From Papio anubis (lineage: Eukaryota > Chordata > Mammalia > Primates > Cercopithecidae), in assembly GCF_008728515.1 (NCBI RefSeq), contig NC_044996.1, forward strand, positions 121,770,750 through 121,834,749: a stretch of 64,000 nucleotides of DNA, given 5' to 3'. Positions within the stretch are counted from its first letter, which is position 1; every line of letters begins with the position of its first letter. Below the pieces are notes generated by a model. It was not told the DNA's origin and did not search any database. It saw only the letters and a program-made list of their open reading frames with translations. Shown here in pieces: positions 54,701-64,000 of this stretch. The position numbers and the translations under genes were made by a program.

Positions 54701-55394
54701 AGCAGAGTGGGAGAGGGTCAAGATGGCTTACTAGATGTGGCTGGAAAATGCCTCTTCTGCCAAGAGAAACCACTATTTCAAGTAAACCATCACATTTTGA
54801 AAAGATCTTTTGAGAGAAATCACTGAAAATCGAGAGAGAGGTGACACAGACACCATAGTTGAAGAGGCAGGAAGCTGGGAAGCCTGCTTGGAGACACTGG
54901 GCATGAGGACAGGTCCCTGGCCATGAATGAGATCTAAGGAAAGTGTGAGTGAAGGAACTCCTGGGCACCAGACTCCCACTGCTAACTTCTGATATCCCAA
55001 CCATAGGAGTTTTCATGACCTCCATAGAGATTTGAACTGGCAAGGGAGCCACCCAGAGATCAGACAGTGGCAGAATTTGAACCTGTACAGAGCACAGAAG
55101 GTTGCTGAGTGGTGTAGCTGCAGGAAAGCATGACCATAGCTGCCTATCCTCCAAGGCTTTCCATTTTGCAGTCAGTGGCTACAGTTCCTGCTGTCTGCTG
55201 GGCTGGCAGAGAGCAGGGCTGCTACTGCTGTGGAATTGGGGCACACTGGATTCATATGCCCCCTTGCCTGCTGGCCCCTCCCAAGACTGCCTGCATGGAT
55301 GCTCCTGCAGGAGGGTGACCACAGCACAGCCCCTGCTGCCCTGCTTGAGTACCCTGCATGGAAGCCTGGGAGCAGTTTGACCCTGCCAGCATAG
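54701..55394 (+). mobile_element. LINE-1 5' UTR fragment (5' end of an element)
   Basis: Begins 'gggagagggtcaagatggcttactagatgtggctgg', the typical start of a primate LINE-1 5' UTR. It runs ~690 bp through GC-rich text (ctggctggcagagagcagggctgc) and stops before ORF1. LINE-1 insertions normally keep the 3' end, so a 5'-only piece implies a later deletion or LTR insertion. L1 5' UTRs hold an internal promoter; activity here is unknown. Confidence 0.75.
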
Positions 55395-55622
55395 CTAGTT
55401 AATATAGTTTTGTTGTGTGTCTCTGCCTAAATCTCATGTTGAATTGTAATCCCGAATGTTGGATGTGGGACCTGGTGAGAGGTGACTGGATCATGGGGGT
55501 GGATTTCTCATGAATGGCTTAGCACTATCCCCTTGGTGCTGTCCTTGCTGCAGATCTCTCATGAGATCTGGTGATTTAAAAGAGTGTGGCATCTTGCTGT
55601 CTCCCTCTTGCTCCTGCTTTTG
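55395..55622 (+). mobile_element. MST-type MaLR LTR fragment
   Basis: 'ctgcctaaatctcatgttgaattgtaatcccg', 'gtgactggatcatgggggtgg', 'atgaatggcttagcactatccccttgg': same LTR group as 13,992. Truncated after 'cttgctcctgctt'. Confidence 0.85.
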
Positions 55623-56426
55623 CTCTGTTTCCCTTTTAAAACTGAATACTTTTAACAGCACCCAAGTCACCTCTTGAATGCTTTGCTGCTTAGGAATTTC
55701 TTCCACCAGATACCCTAAATCATCTCTCTCAAGTTCAAAGTTCCACAAATCCCTAGGGCAGGGGCAAAATACCGCCAGTCTCTTTGCTAAAACATAACAT
55801 CACCTTTATTCCCGTTCTCAACAAGTTTCTCATGTCCATCTAAGACCACTTCAGCCTGGATTTCATTGTCCATATCATTATCAGCATTTTGGTCAAAGCC
55901 ATTCAACAAGTCTCTAGGAAGTTCCAAACTTTCCCACATTTTCCTGTCTTCTTCTGAGCCCTTCAAACTGTTCCAACCTCTGTCTGTTACCCAGTTCCAA
56001 AGTTGCTTCCACATTTTTGGGTATCTTTTCAGCAGTGCCCTACTCTACACCAGTACACCAATTTACTGTATTAGTCCATTTTCACGCTCCTGATAAAGAC
56101 ATACCTGAGACTGGGTAAATTATAAGGAAAAAGAGGTTTAATGGGTTCACAGTTCCACGTGGCTGGGGAGGCCTCACAATCATGGCAGAAGGCAAAAGGC
56201 ATGTTTCACATGGCGGCAGACAAGAGAAGAGAACCTGTGCAGGGAGACTCCCCTTTATCAAACCATCAGATCTCGTGAGACTTATTCACTATCACAAGAA
56301 CAGCATGGGAAATACCTGCCTCCGTGATTCAATTACCTCCCACCGGATCCCTCCCACAATACGTGGGAATTGCGGGAGCTACAATTCAAGATGAGATTTG
56401 GGTGGGGACACAGCCAAACCATATCA
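55623..56426 (-). mobile_element. THE1-type MaLR element, internal part and 5' LTR, antisense
   Basis: 55,623-56,066 is antisense THE1 internal sequence ('ttaacagcacccaagtcacc', 'ttcaacaagtctctaggaag', 'gggtatcttttcagcag'). 56,067-56,426 is the LTR (TGTATTAGTCCATTTTCACGC to CAAACCATATCA). Read on the minus strand this is 5' LTR plus internal; the other LTR is missing. The minus frame 55,787-56,014 is a gag-like MaLR remnant, not a gene. Confidence 0.9.
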
Positions 56427-56700
56427 GCTGCTTTGATGCATCCAAAGCACAATCAAAATTTTACTTTGACTTAATTGAAAATAGTCCTCATATTGGATAA
56501 TGGACTTATGTATGTTTATAGTTGAGCTGTTTCATGTCACTACATATGAAAGGTGTTATAAACTGGTACTGGTGAGTGTATGGTGGTAAGAGTTGTGTTA
56601 AGATTTGTAATTATTTTCTTGATTATAAAGGATGTTTCCAATAGGGAAATGCCAATATAGAACAGTGGCAGTGGGAAAAGTGAGCGATCAGAGCCCACCA
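56427..56700 (+). pseudogene. ERV protease-region relic (PRO, sub-copy 2)
   Basis: 'attggataatggacttatg', 'ggtggtaagagttgtgttaag', 'ccaatagggaaatgccaa' align with 42,830-43,010 and 51,460-51,640. Confidence 0.6.
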
Positions 56701-58944
<2,244 letters not shown>

Positions 58945-58960
58945 TGTGGGGATGAATCTT

Positions 58961-59861
<901 letters not shown>

Positions 59862-59877
59862 TGTGGGGATGAATCTT

Positions 59878-60480
59878 GGCAGCAGAATTCCCAAGACACA
59901 CACTTCCTTTTCGTGCTTTATGTGGATAACTATGAATAAGAATTGTTTCAGTATCAAAATCAGAGGAACAAAGAAGCTCATCAGACATGTCCTGCCCAGG
60001 TTAGGACCATGGTGAGGTGGACTGACTGTGTAACAAGACATGATAATGTATCTACAATTTGAGACCTGGTCTCAAAATATGATCTAGTGTTTCCAACACA
60101 TAAGGCCAAAGAATTCTAGAAAAGGTACAGAGTGTGCCTGCTGCACAGTCAAATAGAGAGGATCTCCAGGTCCCATAGCCAGAAGTACCATAACTGACCT
60201 CTTTTCAAGGGTACTGATGATCATGGATTGCATTAGATTACTGTTTTTAGTATCACACAGCCAACCCATTTCCACAGCAGATAGGATAATTCTATGCGGG
60301 TACTCTTAGACTTTTCTACATGGCTGGATTCATTGACTGCATATAATCAGATAATGATGCCAGGTTTATAGGATGTACCCATTAGTGGGCAGCTATCTGA
60401 CTTGTTTGCTTCATGCTCTGAATAATAGCCAGGTAGCATGTTATGTTGGAGAATGGCATGGATTCTTAAGGAATAGCCTA
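59878..60480 (+). pseudogene. ERV integrase relic (sub-copy 2)
   Basis: 'gctcatcagacatgtcctgcccaggttaggacc' continues from 58,944. 60,345-60,375 reads S-D-N-D-A-R-F-I-G, the integrase D-N-G area with Gly changed. 60,430-60,470 corresponds to the Glu region. Minus ORFs are shadows. Confidence 0.7.
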
Positions 60481-61190
60481 AAAATGAGAACTAGATGATT
60501 TATTCTCAGCTCCCAGTGGAGCGCATGTTTAAGAAAGTCGGTTTGGGTACTAAATGTGATAATTCCTCAGAAGGGTACCTCCCACTTAAATAGCATGTTT
60601 AATTAATTAATTATTTTTGAGATGGAGTCTTGCTCTGTCACCCAGGCTGGAGTGCAGTGTCATGATCTTGGCTCACTGCAACCTCCGCCTCCTGGGTTCA
60701 AGTGATCCTCTTGCCTCAGCCTCCCGAGTAGTTGGGACTACAGGCACGTGCCACCATGCCCGGCTAATTTTTAGTAGAGATAGGGTTTCACCATATTGGC
60801 CAGGCTGGTCTTGAACTCCTGACCTCAAGTGATCCACCCACCTCAGCCTCCTGAAGTGCTGGGATTACAGGCATGAGCCACTGCACCCAGTGTAATTATT
60901 TACTTAAGGAGTGGGGATAGTTGGCCCAAACTCATGATGGTGAAGAATGTGTTTCTTACATTGACAACTCTCACAAAATGCTGTATTTCTTCTATTTAAT
61001 AACTAAACTATTTAATATATTAGGGCTGGACCATGTGACAATGCAGTGGAACCAGTTATGGTCTATTTCTTTGCAAGACTGTGTAGCACTTCGCTTTAAA
61101 ATATTGGGTCCTGGGCATTTAATGTTTTATCCTTTGGAGTATCTGCCGTATCTCTTACATGAGGGGACATGTTGCATTCAATATCTTTGT
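60481..61190 (+). repeat. Array module E (sub-copy 2), with Alu
   Basis: 'cccagtggagcgcatgtttaagaaagtcg' matches 34,375-34,400; 'ggagtatctgccgtatctcttacatgag' closes it, matching 34,725-34,760. Confidence 0.65.
60613..60891 (-). mobile_element. Alu
   Basis: Antisense Alu with a ~10-bp deletion in the middle A-rich linker; taattatt flanks both sides. Confidence 0.9.
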
Positions 61191-61449
61191 CTCTGTAATT
61201 TGTCATGTTTTTGAGTTTTGAATGTTTATATTGTGTGATAAAAAAATTCCTGTTTTCCAAAGTTTTCACTCTACAACGATGTCTTGTTGATTGGCAAGTT
61301 GAAGGTGGCATTTTTTATGTCCTTGGGTGCCCCAGGCAAAGGAGAATTAAGATCCCTAGCAAAATCAGGGCCTGCCTGCCAGTTATTATACTCAAAATAA
61401 CTTAAGTGAGCTCACACACTCAGTACTGCTGTCTTTTCTTTTTCTTAGA
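61191..61449 (+). repeat. Segment shared with 42,600-42,780
   Basis: 'ttgttgattggcaagttgaaggtgg' and 'gatccctagcaaaatcagggc' match the start of PRO in series 3. Confidence 0.6.
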
Positions 61450-61521
61450 CATTTTTTTTTTTTTGGAGATGGAGTGTCGCTCTGTCGCCCAGGCTGGAGT
61501 ACAGTGGCGCAATCTCGGCTC
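61450..61521 (-). mobile_element. Truncated Alu
   Basis: Antisense Alu 3' end only, poly-T to 'gcgcaatctcggctc'. Confidence 0.9.
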
Positions 61522-61932
61522 AGATCAGATCCTGATGGTTGAAATAGGACAAATGGATTGTGTCCTATTAGAAAAAATGTCCAAGAATTCTATGTTCTGA
61601 GAGAAAACTTGTTGCTCCTACAAAACTGTTGTAAATACTGGTTCACTTCTCCTATAGTAAAAGAGGCAATACCACACAGGCCTTTGACCAACCTCTTTTT
61701 GAGGAACTTACTACATGATTTTAACCCCTTTTCTTGGAGGCTGATAAGACCACAATGCCCTTTTTAGGGAATTAAGTGAGAATCTGCAGGTTGATTATCC
61801 AAGTATGGTATGGTATCTGCAAGGCAGTGGTAGACCTTTTTGAAAAAGTGTCTGGTGTAAAGGGGCAGTTGGTTATTTAAAAATGTGAACTCTATTCCTA
61901 CATTTAGTGGGAAATAAGTTATTATTATTATT
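61522..61932. other. Single-copy island, unassigned
   Basis: About 410 bp with no match noticed in the window and no repeat family recognised. It lies in the E-to-PRO interval, so it may be original proviral sequence lost from other copies. Short frame 61,558-61,767 (+) without a domain. Confidence 0.4.
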
Positions 61933-62219
61933 TTTTTTGAGACAGAGTCTTGCTCTGTCACCCAGGCTGGAGTGCAGTAGCAGGATCATAGCTCACTGCA
62001 GCCTCGATCTCCTGGGATCAAGTGATCTTCCCACCTCAGCCTCCTGAGTAGCTGGGACCACAGGCACACGCCACCATGTCCTGCTAATTTCTAAACATTT
62101 TTTTGTAGAGACGCAGTCTCACTGTGTTGCCTAGGTCTTGACCTCCTCGGCTGAAGCTATCCTCCTACCTCAGCCTCCCAAAGTGTTGGATTTACAAGCA
62201 TGAGCCACCATGCTTGGCC
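61933..62219 (-). mobile_element. Alu (old, J/S-like)
   Basis: Antisense Alu with (ATT)n head, ending 'gccaccatgcttggcc'. Confidence 0.9.
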
Positions 62220-62960
62220 AAGAAGTAATATTGAAGAATTTTGGACAAACACCCATTGAGCCTGTATATACTTGACTCCTTGTCTAGTGGATGAGAGAGC
62301 CCTCCACATCGTGCTGGAGAAGAAGGAATGGAGATCACCCAGTCGTCTATGACGGATCTCATTTTTTAAGTTAGTCTGGCTATGACATTCTCACTAATGA
62401 CAAAGGAGGACCAAGAAGACCTAGAAAACTTTGCTGAGTTTGATGCTGTTCATAAGGTGGTTTATCTAACACCATCCACTCCACCTGTCTACTTAGACCT
62501 TACTTCTTAGAAGTAAAAAAGAGTCTAAGATAGATGTCAAGGACCTTTCATTTATAATAGTAAATGGAGACTTTATGCACTGGTTTGAGTGTGTGGGGGA
62601 ATTGACTGTTCCTAGGTTGAACAATCTTTTCTGCAATTTTGGACACTGGGGAACAAATCGCTGTGCTGCGTAGTGACCCCTGATATTCTTATGAAGATTT
62701 ACACTGACTCTCAGACTGAAGAATGTATTTAAAATGAGTTTTTAGGTGAGTCCTTTCTGGCCAATACACATCCAAAGTGTTGTAGGCTGCAGAGTGTATT
62801 GGCCAGAAAGGATTCTCCTAAACACTCATTTAGTCTGAGAGTAAAGATCCTTCAGTCTGAGAGTCAGTAGTTCTTCTTGTGATGGTAAGGGATGTTCCCA
62901 ATGGGGAAATGCCACAATTAGGATATGGTAGTGGGATGAGTTGACAACCAAGACCTCACT
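62220..62960 (+). pseudogene. ERV protease-region relic with DTG (sub-copy 3)
   Basis: 62,637-62,668 reads L-D-T-G-E-Q-I-A-V-L in one frame, the retroviral aspartic protease active-site signature (D-T-G with hydrophobic flanks). A stop follows six codons later and another lies upstream, so it is dead. 62,280-62,520 aligns with 21,050-21,290, and 62,880-62,925 with 21,960-21,985. It contains a long hairpin (62,703-62,868). Distance to the RT box at 63,456 is ~820 bp, a normal PR-to-YMDD spacing for a retrovirus. Confidence 0.75.
62703..62868. repeat. Long imperfect hairpin, ~67-75 bp arms
   Basis: Arms 62,703-62,769 and 62,794-62,868 around a 24-nt loop. The inner 18 bp (CCTTTCTGGCCAATACAC) and outer 18-20 bp (ACTGACTCTCAGACTGAAG) are perfect. 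The right arm has a small internal insertion with a second 'gtctgagagt'. Absent from the four other PRO copies. Confidence 0.9.
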
Positions 62961-63942
62961 AGGCTTCCATGGTACAAGCTGTGATATATCAGTCAAGCCA
63001 TGTAAGATACCAGGTTGAGGGCAGAGGATGAAAGAAGGTCCATACACTGATCAAGGAACTAATGGAGAAAGAAGTGCTTAAGGAAAGTATACTACCCTGT
63101 ATTAGCCCAGTATACTTGGTGATAAAATACAATGAGTACTTGATGCCTCACTGTGTCATACAGCAAGCTGAATGCAGAGTAGTCCTTGTACCTGCACTTC
63201 AAGGGTTAATGATCACGGGATCCATTGCATAGCCCATGGGGTCTTGTTCTTGGTGGTGGACATGATAGTGGTTTCTTTCAATCCCACTGCATCCATGGGA
63301 TTGGAGCCTATTTGACTTCATGGGGCTCAGATTACAACACATGTTCAATGTGCTGCCTCAAAATGACCTAACACCTCCCTTGTTTTTTTCAACATTACAT
63401 AGGCCCAGAAATACAGGAGATTGAAAGAGCAACCAACCTGTCTTGGTAACATTACATGGATGACATTATTCAAATTAGTTAGACTAAGGAATACATACTG
63501 TCTGTCTTAGGTAGATTGATATCTGAGTAACCAGAACTTGAAGATTAACTCTATAAGAAGTGGGGGCCAGTCACTGAAGTACAGTTTTTGGAAACCATGC
63601 TGGTTGATGTCCAAAAACAATCCATGAATTTGTTCAAGAAAAACTGATAGTCTAAAATCCTCCAGGAAATCATCTCTTGCACCACTTATGATAAACTTGT
63701 TCAGTATTGTACTTTATACCTCACATAGGGATCTTGCTCAGACCATTGCACAACTTACCTTTAAGTACATCTAATTTGACCATCAACTTATCTTAGAAAC
63801 TCTCTAGGCAGCTATGTAAGTCCAGCTTTCTACTCAGATCATTCTCTATGCAGTATTTTTGAGAAAGTTGTCAGTGAATGATATTGATACAGACTGTAGC
63901 CTAAAGCAAAAAGATGTGGCCATTAGAAAGTAGAACCTTTTG
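62961..63942 (+). pseudogene. ERV reverse transcriptase relic (sub-copy 3)
   Basis: Active-site codons 63,450-63,464 read H-Y-M-D-D, then I-I-Q-I-S and a stop: an intact YMDD box within a dead frame. 63,700-63,830 ('gggatcttgctcagacc', 'cttagaaactctc') is the RNase H start. It runs into an Alu at the window edge. Confidence 0.8.
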
Positions 63943-64000
63943 GTTTTGAGACGGAATCTCTCTCTGTCACCCAGGCTGGAGTGCAGTGGTATGATCTCAG
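63943..64000 (-). mobile_element. Alu, entering from the right edge
   Basis: 'ttgagacggaatctctctctgtcacccaggctgg' is the antisense 3' end of an Alu that continues beyond the window. Confidence 0.9.

Overview
This window is intergenic-looking primate DNA with no supportable host protein-coding gene, tRNA, rRNA or CRISPR array. Interspersed Alu, LINE-1 and MaLR repeats identify it as primate. Five young Alus carry CTCAAGCC in the 5' head (AGGCTTGAGCC when antisense), and two of these also carry the antisense string CCACCTCACCCGGCTAG. These variants fit Old World monkey AluY lineages better than the human AluY consensus, so a cercopithecid (macaque, baboon or green-monkey type) is the best guess. 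That is recalled family knowledge applied to what is visible; no search was run.

The ground structure is an old, direct-repeat mosaic built around an endogenous retrovirus. One left-to-right series of modules recurs, always on the + strand: PRO (protease remnant, DTG seen at about 62.64 kb), RT (reverse transcriptase remnant with a YMDD-like box near 23.81, 43.82, 52.16, 57.54 and 63.46 kb), an RNase H-to-integrase stretch (D and E of the DD35E triad visible near 25.46-25.57 kb), module E, one or more copies of a ~1 kb module Z, modules H/I, K, short sub-repeats S, modules L and M, then PRO again. The longest nearly complete series runs from about 15.1 to 33.5 kb. A second, rearranged one runs 34.1-44.7 kb, and a third starts near 44.7 kb. 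From 51.3 kb to the right end the PRO-RT-IN-E block alone repeats about three times with a 5.4-5.9 kb period. Modules Z and S also recur inside a series, so the array is hierarchical. All viral frames are broken.

Younger insertions sit on this base. Left flank: the 3' end of a LINE-1 (1-1,270) whose ORF2 frame is open to its stop. 6.3-16.7 kb: LINE-1 and MaLR material, including a nest in which Alus sit in an LTR inside a LINE-1, each with visible target duplications. 22.0-23.1 kb: a solo LTR with TG...CA ends and a 4-bp duplication. 30.4, 35.9, 43.1 and 55.4-56.4 kb: THE1/MST-type MaLR LTRs. About 29 Alus or Alu fragments are scattered throughout.

The main points for follow-up are the hierarchical ERV-derived array, a minus-strand reading frame kept open across five copies of module Z, several perfect or long hairpins found in only one paralogue each (likely template-switch events), an E-box-rich minisatellite inside a MaLR LTR, and three islands that have no paralogue in the window. 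Module boundaries were found by eye and are good to roughly 10-50 bases, except where target duplications fix them.
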